Source: Metopolophium dirhodum
Taxonomy: Eukaryota; Arthropoda; Insecta; Hemiptera; Aphididae
NCBI RefSeq assembly: GCF_019925205.1
Contig: NC_083567.1
Location: 25,358,001 to 25,422,000 of the forward strand
Reading direction: 5' to 3'
DNA length: 64,000 nt
Below are positions 22,679 to 35,795 of the stretch, piece after piece. The position numbers were made by a program, and so were the translations under genes. The stretch's first letter is position 1. The number at the start of each line of letters is the position of its first letter. The notes under the pieces are model-generated. The model was not told the origin of the DNA. It was given only the letters and a program-made list of their open reading frames with translations, and made no database searches.

Positions 22679-24941
22679 CATGTGAGTATATTGCAGTAAG
22701 CTGCAATCGATCCGATCGATTATATAAGAAATGCATAATATAATAATATAATACGTGTATGTTATATATTATTATTTACGTAGCTATATTATGTATTTAT
22801 ATGTCACTTATGCACATTTTATTATAAACAGTATTATATCGCAGCCGCAATCAACATTTAATTGTATGTTTTTTCTTCTTTTTTTTATGCGCGTTGTAGG
22901 TACACGCATTTTTTTTTAATCGTCAGCCCTTACAAGACATTACAATAATATCTACATAACATTATAAATACGGCTGCGTCTTAATTGAGAATTATTCATT
23001 ATATCCCACACGTTATAATAATATAGGTAATAATATAATATTTGCCATGCGCATACAAGACTGCTGCAGCCGGTGTATATGGTGAAAATATATACATTGC
23101 AAATATTTTCAACTAAAATGTTCCATAATTTATCCGATCGACGACGTGATTAATACTCTTATGGAAAACACGAGTGTCCGCTGCAGGACTGCATTATACA
23201 GGCATATATATACATATAATATAAATATATAATATATGCACACACGTATATGATAATATATAATATTATAATACATTAGGCGTTATAAAGAGTTTTATGT
23301 GTATGAGATTTAGTACTACTGTCCGACGAAACTATCTGATCGTTTACCTGTTATTGAACCAATAAGTTTTCATTAAATGATATACATCCAAGTTCCTATA
23401 CACAACAAGTATTATTTGTTGTTACTCTTATTTATTGTATAATATGTGGCGCACGCTCAGCGGAGTTGAGAAAATTGTATCTGTTACTTCAGTGTAGATC
23501 ATATCTACTTATATTCAGCCGAGTACGAATGACGACGATATTTCATGTTCGATACGAACACACACACACACACACACATTCACATTTTGTATGCACTATT
23601 TTTAATAGAATATTATATCGTAATGATTTATATTGTGATTTTCTAAGCCCTTCTTTATATTATATCGGTAACATGTGTGGTTGTATTATATTATATACAT
23701 ATACATTATACCCATTATAATATATAGTTCTATATACGTGCGGCGGTATCGGTGAATCGGAATAACTGCTCGGTCGCGCGTATATTATTATTATTATTGT
23801 ACATATAATATATTTATTATTTATGATTTCATTTGTGTAATCTAATACGGTCAAGTAAAAATATCAAAATGAAAAATTAACAAGTCAATACATATACAGT
23901 TATATCATATTATATTATTATATATGGTTTTGGATCATATAACACGGTTAATTATTTATGATATTATATTATGTAGGTATAATATAAATAAATAAATTAT
24001 TACACTGTGTTTAGGTTCCATGACATAATCATAATAGACGATTGTGCGGTAAATTTTATTTTTAAATCTTAAATTTACGTATATGGTAGCCTTAAGTATA
24101 AATTTATGTATGGATAATAATATGTATAATATATAAATAGAAGTTTTAATGTGGTATTTTAAATAAATTATTATATTTCAAAACATAATATTGTCGTTGA
24201 TTATATATATTACTCAATAATGATCAGTACAGTCAATATATGATCAATGATAAGTATTATTCAACGTATATAAATGCAAATTGTGTAGGTACCTACCTGA
24301 TTTATTTTCCACATTATATTTTATTATTAAATAATATGCATTTGTACTTGGTAAGATTTTGTCAAAGTTAATCTAAAGAGATTATTTTCATTCTAATGAT
24401 TTGTAGTCGTTCGTAGGTACTGAATAATGTGTCAAATTGTCAAGCTGAGAGACGAGAGTGTCCCAACTATTCATACATATTAATACATCCAATTTAGTAT
24501 GTACAATACAATGACCGTGGATTGGTAAATCGTGGGTCGCATCCGGCTCTATTAATGCTTTTTGATTTGGTCTAATGTATTTTTGCATTTTCGTTGTATT
24601 TTTTTTTTTTTAATAGTTTTTCGAATGTAGCGTGTCAATAAAACGAATGTAATAAAATTTCATGACACGATCAATTGGAAATATTTATTGTTTTATTGAA
24701 CAAATGTAATATTGCGCAATCAAGGTAAAAAAAAAAAAACTATTATAAAAATGATTACATTATTATTTTTTATTAGTAAGTAGGTACTATAATAACTACA
24801 ATAATAAAACCTGATACCGGTCTGTAATAAAACTAAATTTAAACAACGTGGAAATCAATTTGTAACAAACTATAAGACCACCATAATAATTTACAGAATT
24901 AATATTATATTATAAGATAATGTTTATTATTATTATCGTTT
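22679..24941. other. AT-rich spacer with microsatellite, no gene
   Basis: Mostly TA-rich low-complexity DNA with small CpG-bearing spots near 23040, 23320 and 23740. The ORFs at 23466-23720 and 24388-24588 show no domain or splice support. Confidence 0.6.
23558..23578 (+). repeat. (CA)n microsatellite
   Basis: An uninterrupted AC run of about 21 bases. Confidence 0.95.
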
Positions 24942-25825
24942 TAGATTTTGAGCGTAGGGAATTAAAGTATTGTAAATACAATTATGTGTATTTTTCTCTG
25001 TTTATAACTTTAATTTGGGATAGTTAAAATGCTCAGATTTTCGTCATCAGCATCTTTTTTGATAAAAAGTGAATTTAGTTGGTGCTTTTGGGACGTCAAA
25101 ATTGATAATTCCCAGTATTCTTTGAAAACAAAAATAAATAAAATAAATAAATAAATAAAGGAAAAATGGTAATTTTTACGTAAAGGCAATTTTTGAAAAA
25201 ATCGATATTATTTTTTTGGTGTACTTAACTCAAAAACCGTAGGCACTTGAAATGTTCACTAAATATTTAAATTAGCATTTTCTACACATGGTAAAATTGT
25301 TTGACTATTTTTGTCTATTTATAGTCATGAGACATTATTTTAATTTTGTAAAATATTTTAAAATTACTGTCGACAAACACTTTTACACTTTGTAAAAAAC
25401 CTTGAAAATCTACTGAAAGGTTCATTATAAGTGGTTTTAATAGTACCTCAAAAATATTAAAAATACACAGGCACTATTATTTTTTATATGCATTTAAATT
25501 TCAAATTTTGACAAAATTCATCAAAATCCTGAAAATTGTCAAATCATTTTTCACTTAGAAATTCATAAAAATTTTGAGTTTCATAGCTGATATTGGACAT
25601 TTTAATAGAAAATTAAAGTTTTTATACTTTTAACAAAAAAGAATTTACCGGAAAGTTAAGTTATTTATACTTTATAGCCTTGATATGTTTTCGATTTTTA
25701 TTAATTTATTATTATATTTTATTATTTATACAAGTACCTATGCTAGGATGACACAACGTCTCTACTCAGAATTGTTTTTCGCATACAATGATTTATCATT
25801 CATAACGCATTCATTACAATGACAC
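24942..25825 (+). repeat. Dispersed repeat (TTCTGAGC family), longest copy
   Basis: Starts TTTTAGATTTTGAGCGTAGG and ends around ACTCAGAATTGTTTTTCGCA and CATTCATTACAATGACACA. The first 240 bp match 47940-48175 read in reverse, with shared GATAAAAAGTGAATTTAGTTGGT-type text, a CCCAGTA block and the same AT-rich spacing. The remaining 600 bp are AT-rich without a protein. Both ends contain the CTGAGC or GCTCAG word in opposite orientation, hinting at weak terminal inversion. Class unknown. Confidence 0.65.
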
Positions 25826-28800
25826 ACTCGGCGACTACTGAACAGCAGAGCGGCGGCGAACTTGTCCACTTTTGTAAACAAATGTATATAAACTATAGTT
25901 ACCCAAGTCTAACGCAATATCCGAGTAAATCTAAATCGTAATTTTAATTTATACATTCCGCTCAAGCCTAAAGCGTTAAAAATTGTCGGCACTCATAATA
26001 TATACCTGTTCAAACGGATAACAATAAACAAAATTAGTAACGTTGAAATGTTATACGTTTATTAGATTATATATTGTATGGTTGAGCACCAATAACACTA
26101 AAACTGCATGTTGATAAACGTATAGGTATCGTTATAATATTCCTCAAAATGCTGATATTCTGCCAAAACGTCTGTCGGGGGCTATAAAAACCAAACATGC
26201 ATATTATTATTTAAATGCATTTTTTTTTATACATATTTACTAACCATTGATTTTTTACGACATATTATGATTATACGTTTGTCGTATATTATATCTATCT
26301 GTATAATATATAAAAGTATAAAGTAAATATTATAATAATATCGTGGTGACATTTCACAGCGTTCTGCGAATCGTCGCTTTGGTGCTAAAACGTTAATATT
26401 ATATCATAATAATATTATGATAGTGCTTTAACTTAGAGTTTCATGTATTGTGTAAACTTATATCATATATATTATACTTCATAAAATTTTATTCTTCATA
26501 AGAGATATCACTGTATAATTGTCTCGGCGTAAAATGTAAAATAATAATTTCAAGAAAAAAAGTCTTATCCACGCGGCGCTGGTAATGTACGTAATATATA
26601 TAATATTATCGAATTATTGTATTCGATGCGGATTTACGTATTTTTAATTTTTGAATCGATCACTGGGAAACGCTTTTATATATGAGAAAAATACTTTAGG
26701 GTTATAGTATATTATGCGGTGGTGAAAAAAAAAACTAGGTTGAACCGCAACTAATGGTTTTATTTAATTTATCGACTTAGGTTTTTTTTACCTAACGTTT
26801 TTTTACACGGAGTTGGCGGAGTGGTTTTTTTTGGGATATAGTATACAGTGTTTAATCCGATAAAAATCAATTTTTTTACGAAAAGACAAAACAAAAAAAA
26901 CAGCGAACTCTCCCCCCTTGACAAATACAAAAAAAAGTTTTGACACAACATTATGTATTATACAGCATAATAATATTTTGGTTCGCTCGTAGTACAGCCC
27001 ATCGACGCCTCGTGGATGTAGGGCTCACTACGGAGTTTCTATAAAAACGGAAAACGTCAAACGATGGTTATAATATTGCTATCTTATTTTGCCAAGCGTG
27101 AACTGTAAGTATATAATAGTATACAGTATAAATGTCGGATGGCATAATAACGTAATACCTGCCTGTTTCGGTAGGCATTGAGTGTCGGTATAATACCTTG
27201 GTTCTGTGCAGTAAACAAACGCTCACTGGCTCGCAGTAACACAACGCGATAACTGCAGTTTGATGGACTGCACGACGACGACGAGAAAATGTCGGGGGCA
27301 ACTGTTTTCCTTTTAAAACTAGCCAACGGAGAAAATATCACGTTTACCCGGTCGCGAATAACATAAACCACAAAGACGGTATAGGAATTCCACCAACCAT
27401 GACGTGTTCAGTGTATACCATATGTCGTATCCAACGATGTGATTGGACGAGTGTCGAGTACTTTATAATAATCATCATTGTCCGATAACCCAGTCAATAT
27501 ACAGTAATATACTGAGTGTTACCATCACACGTTATTATGTCAGTCGACAGTTGTTACCAGTCCAATAGCTATACCTAATAGTAGTTTAAAGTTTTCTATT
27601 GCTTACGATCTCTATCTTTCACACAATGCAAAGCTTTCCACTCTTCCGATGTAAGGTCAGAGTATAAAATGAGTAGGTACTGAATAGTATGTATGTATAG
27701 GTAGACATTAGACAGAATTATCATGCTACACTTTTGATAGTGAACGTAACTGGCGTTATTTGTACCTAATTTATTGTAACTTTGTAAGATCCAACTTAAA
27801 CTTTGGTAAAATAGTCCATTCGTGTAGCTGTTAATGGGTAATTTCTGCATAAATATGTTTGCGTACCTCCTAGTGAGCACGCTTAAGAATTAACCTGTAT
27901 AAAAAAATGGTATTTTTTTGGAATATCGATAGGCTATATGTTTAAAAAAAGATATAGGTAGCATTAGGTGCTCACAGTAATCACAATATTATATCCAAAT
28001 TTATTACCTACCGTAAAAAACTAATCGTATTAATATAATATAATATAATATAATATAATATACTAATCGTATTACCTTTACTATTTTAATTTTTAGCACC
28101 TATACACGTTTACCTTATACAGCATACATTATAGTGCTGCAGGAGTCTGCAACTGGCAGACCACGGCCCAAATCTAGATCTTTCGTGGAATGTAGACAAC
28201 TGGACTGTCAACATATAATTTTACTTCAAAACATTATTTTAATTTATTTTATTAATTTAAAATTATTTCCATAATAATTAGGTAATAATAAAAAATAAAT
28301 GTACATTTTACGTAATTTATGAGACTCGGGTAGGTACCTAGCCACCTAGGTATATACCATATTGGTATAGTTGGACTATATAGTACTATAGGTAGGTATA
28401 GTGTGTAGTTTAGCACACGTCAATTTAATTCGCAAAATCACTAATCAGTGCATATTGTTGTTATTGATTGTTTACACCTCCAGGGCTCCAGCCGCAGGTG
28501 AACGTGCAGTATAACATATTATAGCATGTGATTATATTATAATTCGATATATAAAACTACTCGAGAGTGGGCGCTACACTAGATGTTATACATATAATAT
28601 ATTATGTACCTATTACCAGCGGCGGCGCAGGTTAAACCTAACCTAACCAGATTATACTATTATAGATATATTATATACTAGCTAGCCAACTAATCAGAGG
28701 TATATTTAAAATTTCACGCCACGGCGCTAAGGTTTTTTCCGTCCTAATACATAAAAAAATATCAATTTTTAACAGGAAAAAATTAATTTCATACATTATT

Positions 28801-28992
28801 ATAATATAATAGTAAGTACCTACCTATATTCGATTAGATAGGAAGAACAAAATCATCAAAGAAAAACAAACAGTTAGTAATTTAATGTCAAGCCACAGAA
28901 CAAATCAAATTATGGCGTCAATCATAGAAATAATATTAGGTACATCATACACTAAGCAGTAATAACTATTGAATTTCATGCAGTAATTTCGG
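25826..28992. other. AT-rich spacer with a CpG-bearing patch at 27160-27400
   Basis: Mostly low complexity. Around 27160-27400 the GC content rises and CpGs cluster (CGACGACGACGAG near 27274). A plus-strand ATG at 27289 opens a frame of 25 codons. This could be regulatory or a first exon, but no splice site, polyadenylation or conserved protein supports it. ORFs on the minus strand here (27068-27371) overlap in two frames and look accidental. Confidence 0.5.
28021..28074 (+). repeat. (TATAA)n run between 12-bp direct repeats
   Basis: A pentanucleotide AT run at 28031-28062 is flanked on both sides by CTAATCGTATTA (28021-28032 and 28063-28074). Confidence 0.85.
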
Positions 28993-29400
28993 CAGTGGCG
29001 ACGTGGCGTTTGTCCCACAATAGTTCAAAACGGAACAGAATCAACATTTTTCAATCGGAATCGTTGAAACCAAACGAATTTAACAATTTAAATTTTCCAG
29101 TTGGGTCCGGTACCATGGCATGGCACAATATTACATCGCTCGGTACCCGCAATCCACCACAGCAGCCATCGAACGAGCTATGTGGACGAACCGTAGCTCG
29201 AGATGCGACTAAGCGAGGTTCCATAATATAGTGCCGAAATTTCAAACCGACTTATATTATTCTGTGTGAACTCGTTGGCGTATGATAATAAAATATTAAT
29301 TGAGAGTTTTAACGTTTCTTGAAATATTTCATTTATGTGAAAAGAAAAACTAAAAAAATGTGCATCATAAATCATAATATATAAGAGTTTAACTTACAGA

Positions 29401-29583
29401 AAGAGAACTAGCCAGGAATTTTGTATTGGGGGGGGGGGGGGGTAAGTATACAAATACATTACGTCTTTTATTTACACTTTTTTTTTTTATTAATCTTGAT
29501 AAAATTCTATGGTCAACACAGTCGATTGGGGGGGGGGGGGGGGGGTGGGCTATAGCCTCTTAGTCTCCCTGGCTACGGCACTG
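29401..29583. mobile_element. Degraded terminal-inverted-repeat element with two long G runs
   Basis: TAGCCAGG (29409-29416) faces CCTGGCTA (29568-29575). The right end completes as CTACGGCACTG, which reads CAGTGCCGTAGCCAGG on the minus strand, the form typical of many hAT-like ends. The left 8 bases are mutated. Inside are G15 (29428-29442) and G18 (29528-29545), both on the plus strand. No target duplication was found. Confidence 0.55.
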
Positions 29584-30631
29584 CCATGCTGCATATACTT
29601 CCGTATTTATTTCGATTTCGTGCGTCGCTTAGACTTCGTTTGATATCGATTTGACAATTTCAAGAATCTGCGAGGAGCATAACATCTTGCCAGAGCACTG
29701 TATAGTGGTCAGAAGATATAATTATATAACGCTTACTAACCCCATACCTCGTCGTTAACAATAACCTGTTACCTGAATAATATTATTTATGAATTATAAC
29801 ACCTTATGTAAATCAAAGTCATTAAAATGATTATCAAAAGGGCTACGATATGTTTATTATTATTACGTACTTTTTCTATTAGTCGTGCTGCACATTTAAG
29901 ACCAAATTATAAATATGTTTGGAATAACGAAGAAATAGTTATACACTTATACCAGTAAGTTATAAATATAAGTTAGAGTATTTTGCATATTTTTGAATTT
30001 TTAGGCATTTCGGCTGTATATAATAATAATAATAATAATAATATAAAATATATAAAAATTAATCGAATATACCTTTATTATTTTTAACATTTCCCATAAA
30101 CGTGTCACCACTGAGTTTACCTTTGCTGTAGTTTGTTTGATATAATATAATAGCCGACGATTATAATATGCGTATAATAATATTATTATAATATTGCAGT
30201 ATTGCAAGCGTCAGTGTACAGCCTGGTTGGGTCTGAAATTTAAATACCAAGTGGCCTCAGATTTCATCATATGCATTTGAAAATATTTACGTTTAATAAT
30301 AAAACATACGAATATAGTAAGAGACTACTAACTACAAGCCTGTCACAACGGCTGTATATATATAATATGTATAATATAGTGTGTATAGTGACGTAGTATA
30401 AGATGTAATGCACGTACGTAATCTAATATATTATTATAATATTGTTATAACTTATACCGCGGTATATCTATAGAAGGCAGCTGGTGTACAGGTGGCGGCG
30501 CGGCGTGATAATAATAACAAATATTATTATTGTTATATTAGATTATCCCGACCGACAATGATAAACGGTCTCGGCGCGGTTTTTATTATAATCTTTTCGT
30601 TTTGAGTGGCTTCGCTGCGTATCTATTGTGT

Positions 30632-30653
30632 ACACACACACACACACACACAC
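30632..30653 (+). repeat. (CA)n microsatellite
   Basis: A run of about 22 bases of ACACAC. Confidence 0.95.
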
Positions 30654-30938
30654 GCATAAATATACGCATGCTATAGAGTTTATTTATTTATTTATTTGTT
30701 TTTTTTCCTTTCATATTATTATACGGACACCACAGAAATCGATTTTGGACATGACGCTCGTGCCTGGCAACCGATATCGCACTAGTGTTATATAAAACTA
30801 CCATATTATAATATACCTAATAATAATAGGTATGAGGCGAGAGAAGGGGTTGAGAGGAGGTTTTAGGTGCTTAGTATGATAATCAGACGTCAACGGTTGT
30901 AAATAAATAGACGATGACGTCCACCGTTATATTATATT

Positions 30939-30945
<7 letters not shown>

Positions 30946-30984
<39 letters not shown>

Positions 30985-31017
30985 TGATGAGTGAGTATGT
31001 GTGTGTGTGTGGTGTGT
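30946..31017. repeat. (CA)n followed by (GT)n
   Basis: A CA tract (30946-30980) is followed within 20 bases by a GT tract (about 30999-31017). The two are self-complementary in sequence type. Confidence 0.9.
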
Positions 31018-31293
31018 GCGTATACGTAATGAATCCCCTTTGTATACCTACCTCGTCCGTTGTCGGCCTCGGAGGTGTAAAATTGTATACCTATAAGATA
31101 ATGATTATCGTTGTTATAATAATATTACCAAAGTTGCTATTTTGAATTACCCGTCGTCTCGGAGTCTCGTGATTTATGCTCGAAAACTACTTTTTCGTTT
31201 CTCTTCGATCTTTTCTTCTATTTTTCGATCATTTTACCAAACAGTCTCCGTTTATATTATAGACTCTCGTTCAAACATGCATACGCCACACGG

Positions 31294-31301
31294 CACACAC
31301 A

Positions 31302-31361
<60 letters not shown>
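31294..31361 (+). repeat. Long (CA)n microsatellite
   Basis: About 68 bases of CA with one interruption (CATAC near 31307). The longest dinucleotide tract in the window. Confidence 0.95.
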
Positions 31362-31364
<3 letters not shown>

Positions 31365-33678
31365 TCTGTCCATATTACTCTGCACAGTCTCCGGTTTGCG
31401 GGGCTTCTAAAAAGGACCGAAATATCCGACCGAAGGCGCGCGGAGAGGCGTGAACACTATAGTACGCGGTAAATAATCGGTTTTTCACGGTGTCGAGTAC
31501 AAAATTTGTTTTAGCCATAAGCCACGAAACGTCGTCGTGTGGCGGTCATATTCTAATTTCTAACCATATATACACATACACTACCTACCAAACATAATAA
31601 TATAATAATATATATAATATCTCACCGCATGTGTCTTGGTGTTAATGTTTATATAATAATACGATTTCCGATTTCGCCTCGAACGAACTAAGATGAAATA
31701 TGTGGTGATTTGTGTACTTTATTCACCGTAATCCCGTTTTTCGGTACCTATATAGCATAATATTATATGTCCGTCACTTATAACATAATGGTAGGCATTT
31801 GAAATTTTTTTATCTCCTTTATAATACCTGTATGAGTGTATGAGTTATGGTTTTTGCGTCACTTATAATATTTTTATCAAATAATCTGTGTATAACGATA
31901 AAATGACTCACCGATTTGCACTATAATAATATATACGTATATTGTTATTATATAAATTTACCTATAATATTATATGGTTTAAGTACCTATATATCGGAAC
32001 CGGCGCGTTTTACGTCTCCATGTGAGCTAGTTTCATCGGCCAATTATATGTATATAATAAAAGCGTAAAATTGTTCGAATAGTTTTAAATACCGTAAAAA
32101 GTCGTTACGTTAATTATAATGTTGTTTTTTTTGTTGATTTTTGATACACAAATCAATTAATAGTCGGATTCAAATAATTTTCTTTATATCGACATATTGT
32201 ATAGACTAGTTTTGCTTTAAAAACAATAACAGGTCATTGAAAATTATTTTTACAATATTATTTTGAGCGAGTTATTATAGGACCGATACATCCTCCGGCA
32301 AATTAACTTAGTAGGTATTAAACTCACCTCACAAGTATTACAAAAATAATTAAGATACCTACGGAAGTTAATATAATGTTAGTCAAAATTTATTGCACTA
32401 CCGTCTGCAGTAATATATAATATATTTAAAAAATAGCGCCCGTGGTATATACTACAGAAGCCTAGTTGGTTATACTAAAACAGTAAAACCGATCGCAACC
32501 AAAAATATATTTTTATGATTTATAACTCTAGTTTGTTCAATTGAAAAGTACAAAGCTATTATGTTATAATATCTATAATACATTCCTAAACATTTTATAA
32601 ATATAACCAGTATAGCATATTGAATACGGTTTTCGGTTATTTTTAATATTTTGGAGCTGTTGGAAAATTTTAATTCATCTCATCATTATTGAAGAACGGC
32701 ACCATTATAATTTATACAACTAAAAACTTAAAAAGTATATAATCGTCATAAAAATTGATTTTAATTTTATTTACTTTGGCTATGCTGAATTGCTACTATT
32801 TGCTATATTTTGATGTATATTATGTTAATATTGAAAATGTACTCGCCATACATGCGCCATGTGTGTACAATAAAATAATTATTTTTTACTAAATACAATT
32901 TTTTCGTGAACATCACTTAACTAGGAAAAATGGTGTTTACTTTCTATTACTATTCACTTGTATATTATATTGATAGTATCTAACGCTCCCCGTTCGAGGT
33001 TAATGTTCCCACTCTCGGCACAAAGTATAATTTTTGAATAGTTTACTGTTTTTTTACGAGCAACAAATCATCCGCAATCATATTCACGTCGATCGACCAA
33101 TTTAGATTTTAATCTATACAGTGTGTAAAGCGCCCGCCCGTCTTTTTTCTCGCCCCCGGGCACCCCAAAACATACGTTCAAATAATAATAATCATTTTAA
33201 TAAAATTGGGTTAAAAATAGAGATAACATGTTCTTACACGCGTGTATATAACAATATTAAACGTTTCGGTAATAAATAAACACATCGCGCCGCGGTCGTC
33301 CGCAATGTTGTTACCGTTAATTAGTATGCACGCATTGTAAAAGTTACACCCAAAATGTGTTCAAGTTACGAAACGAGTGTTTTTGTATATAAACATAATA
33401 CTTATTATAATATTGACCGAAGCTGATAATAATAATAACAACGACGCAAATTGATGTAAAATGACAGGGCGTCCTATACCGCGCTCTTTATATACAAAAA
33501 ACACGTGTACAAGGCGTATACAATATAGGTATCAGGTACATAGGTACAGGATTTATATGTACAATACGTTATACGATCGTATTATTATTTATTAATATGT
33601 TCATTTTTATTATTTTATTCTACCGGATAATATATATGTCGAATTCGATGTTTTATTCAATATTTCAATGTATAGACT

Positions 33679-33745
33679 ATAGCCGAATGGCCTAACGTAG
33701 GCGCCAGACGGGCAATGTAGAAATTATCACGTCATATATTGCCCG
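33679..33745 (+). repeat. tRNA-Leu-like fragment, possible SINE relic
   Basis: TAGCCGAATGGCCTAAC, then GTAGGCGCCAGAC, resembles the D-arm region (A box) of a class II tRNA such as tRNA-Leu, with about four inserted bases. No B box (GGTTCGANTCC) follows, so it is not a tRNA gene. CGGGCAAT (33709-33716) and ATTGCCCG (33738-33745) form an 8-bp inverted repeat just behind it. Confidence 0.35.
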
Positions 33746-34633
33746 GGCATTTTATCACTATGATCTCTCGGCAAAACCTATAAAATATGGAGTTAAATGT
33801 CGTACTTTACAGATAATTATATTAGAAACGATTTTGTAGGTAACATATTAAATAATATTAATATTTAATCAACAATTTAAAAAATAATAATTTTTATATT
33901 TATCTTATAATTGCAGCACGAATTACCTACATATGCATGACATTTTAATATAAAAAGTTCTCAAACGGCTTTGTGGGTACTTTGTTTATAATGTTACACA
34001 ACTCTATATTATTCACATAAAATTTAATTGTATTACCTTCAGTTATAGAAATAAGCTTGTGCTCTGGACTGACACTTGTCAGTTGTCACCGTATAGGCAG
34101 GTGCAGACTACTCAGTGAACTATTTGTTAGTCTGTTGTACACGACTGCATTATGATGTGTAGGTGTAATAGTCAACAGATAAACTCAACTATAATGTAGG
34201 TAATCTGGATGAAAGTAGACGACCCACAATTTATATTTTGGGGCTATGGAAGTGTCATTCCTAAATACTATAAAAATATAGATACCATATGAGAATATTA
34301 TCATCGAGTGCATTCACAGTATTTAATGTATAGTTAATAGTGAACCATCTTCAAACCAAATCAGATGACTACTTTAGTCTTTTAACTATTTGCCTATTGC
34401 CGGTAACGGATTTAGGAAATTTGACACCCGGGGCTAATGAAAATGCAGCACTCTTTCGTAGGTGGAGATACAGTGTGCGTGTCAACACAAAACAAAATAT
34501 TTAAATACAAATCAAAAAGTATATTTTTATTGAGACCACTGTTTTCATATATATTATATACTATAGTACTGAATATGTCAATATTGACAATATTATACTA
34601 AGTATAATTACAGTGCATTTTTTAAGCTGGTAA

Positions 34634-34659
34634 ACTGGGCGACATTTGTGTCGCCCAGT
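34634..34659. other. Perfect GC-rich hairpin, 11-bp stem
   Basis: ACTGGGCGACA and TGTCGCCCAGT flank a TTTG loop. It sits inside the hAT relic, in its presumed 3' non-coding part. A similar GGGCGCACCC motif follows at about 34702. Confidence 0.85.
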
Positions 34660-35399
34660 GAAAATATTTCGTCTCCTTGTTGACTGTATATTTAAAGATT
34701 GGGCGCACCCAACTTATGAAGGAGGCAGTTTTATTCTATGTAAAAAAATTATAATTAGGTAATGAATACAATACATTTGTAGGTAAATAGTACTAAATAC
34801 ATATAATATTGGCCATATTATCAATATTAAATACGAAACTCATTTATTATCGTAGAGTTAAAATAAGTTATAATCATATTTCCATAAATTAATATAGTTA
34901 TATTGCCATCAATTAATTATTACATTTATAACAATAATCGTAAAATTTAAATATGGGTGAAAATAGTCACCAAGAACGAAATTTCGATGCCATACCTGCA
35001 GTGATTTTTAAGAACAATGGAACAACGTTACATTCTGCCAGCCCATGGTTCATTCATTAAAAAGTTTTTTGAAAAAGAGTTAAGTTAGTATTTTAGTAAT
35101 ATTGTTAAGTCGAAACATAATTTTGTAACTTTGTTTTCAATTTATAGAATAAACAATAATAAGTGATTATTATATATATCAGTGATTTTCTATATTTGAC
35201 TAACCCACGGAGAACATAGGGATTTTTAGACGTTTAATCTATTTATTACAAAGTACCGATTGATCTAGTGAAGCGATAAGAATTTTAAAAAACAGATTTG
35301 AACTTGTTGTCAAGTCTTGAAGTTGACTTACCTGGATTTTTAATTCTTTGATTTTAACTTCTCAAAAAATTTTAATATTCCATTTTCCTTTTGTTCGAA

Positions 35400-35570
35400 T
35401 TTTTTTTTTCCACTTAAGTCTTGTTTGTTCTGTAGTTAATCGTAGATATGTTTTTATTAATTTTAATTTGCTAACTGGTATTGTAAAATATATTTGGTAA
35501 GCAACTGATATATTTGGATATATATTATCTTGAAGTTTATTCTTAGAAATAAAATCAAAAAAGCTTGCTT
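35400..35570 (-). pseudogene. hAT transposase C-terminal remnant (zinc-finger MYM/DUF4371 type)
   Basis: The minus strand translates as FFDFISKNKLQDN then, after a one- or two-base shift, IYPNISVAYQIYFTIPVS then KLKLIKTYLRLTTEQTRL. In hAT transposases related to ZMYM1-like proteins this region reads approximately YPN-I--AL-I-LTIPV followed by A-AERSFSKLKLIK-YLRSTM-Q-RL. The order and spacing match, but the alanine/ERS segment with a conserved acidic residue is deleted here. The dimerisation domain is thus broken. The rest of the transposase (zinc finger, RNase H-like core) is missing or unrecognisable. Family placement rests on memory of the motif, not a search. Confidence 0.75.
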
Positions 35571-35795
35571 GGGCACCCGCAAAATAAAATACGTGTTGAC
35601 ATCTGCGTTAAACGTGGTAAATAACGAATGACTGTAATACCTATTATTATTTTTCGGAAATATGTTATAAATTATAACTTTTACATATTTTATGTTCATT
35701 ATTATTTTTATTTTTCATAAACTTAAGAGCGCCCTTATACCAACAGCGCATGGGCAAGATACCCCCCGCCCCCTAGACCTGGCACTTCCTATTGC

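Larger units (their letters stand above)
29584..34392. other. AT-rich spacer with dinucleotide repeats, no gene
   Basis: Contains three CA tracts and a tRNA-like fragment (33679). The ORF at 31142-31453 owes its length to the CA repeat. No splice-flanked exon or element boundary was recognised in the rest. Confidence 0.55.
34401..35787 (-). mobile_element. Degenerate hAT transposon with 8-bp target duplication
   Basis: Both flanks carry the identical octamer CCTATTGC (34393-34400 and 35788-35795), the hAT target-duplication length. The ends are worn: plus CGGTAACGGATTTAGG and minus AAGTGCCAGGTCTAGG, both resembling a CAGTGGCGGATYTAGG-type end. The element is 1387 bp, internally deleted relative to autonomous hAT elements of several kb. 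Transposase remnants on the minus strand near the middle belong to the hAT dimerisation region. AT-rich decay and frame breaks show it is long dead. Confidence 0.88.

Noticed and set aside
28995..29245. 78-codon plus ORF and 64-codon minus ORF
   Set aside because: The segment is GC-balanced and begins with a CAGTGGCG-type word, so it may be old transposon sequence, but neither protein is recognisable and the frames overlap on opposite strands. Too weak to call.
31142..31453. 103-codon ORF
   Set aside because: Its length comes from the CA microsatellite read as Thr-His repeats.
33679..33720. tRNA gene
   Set aside because: Only the A-box region is recognisable; there is no B box or cloverleaf.
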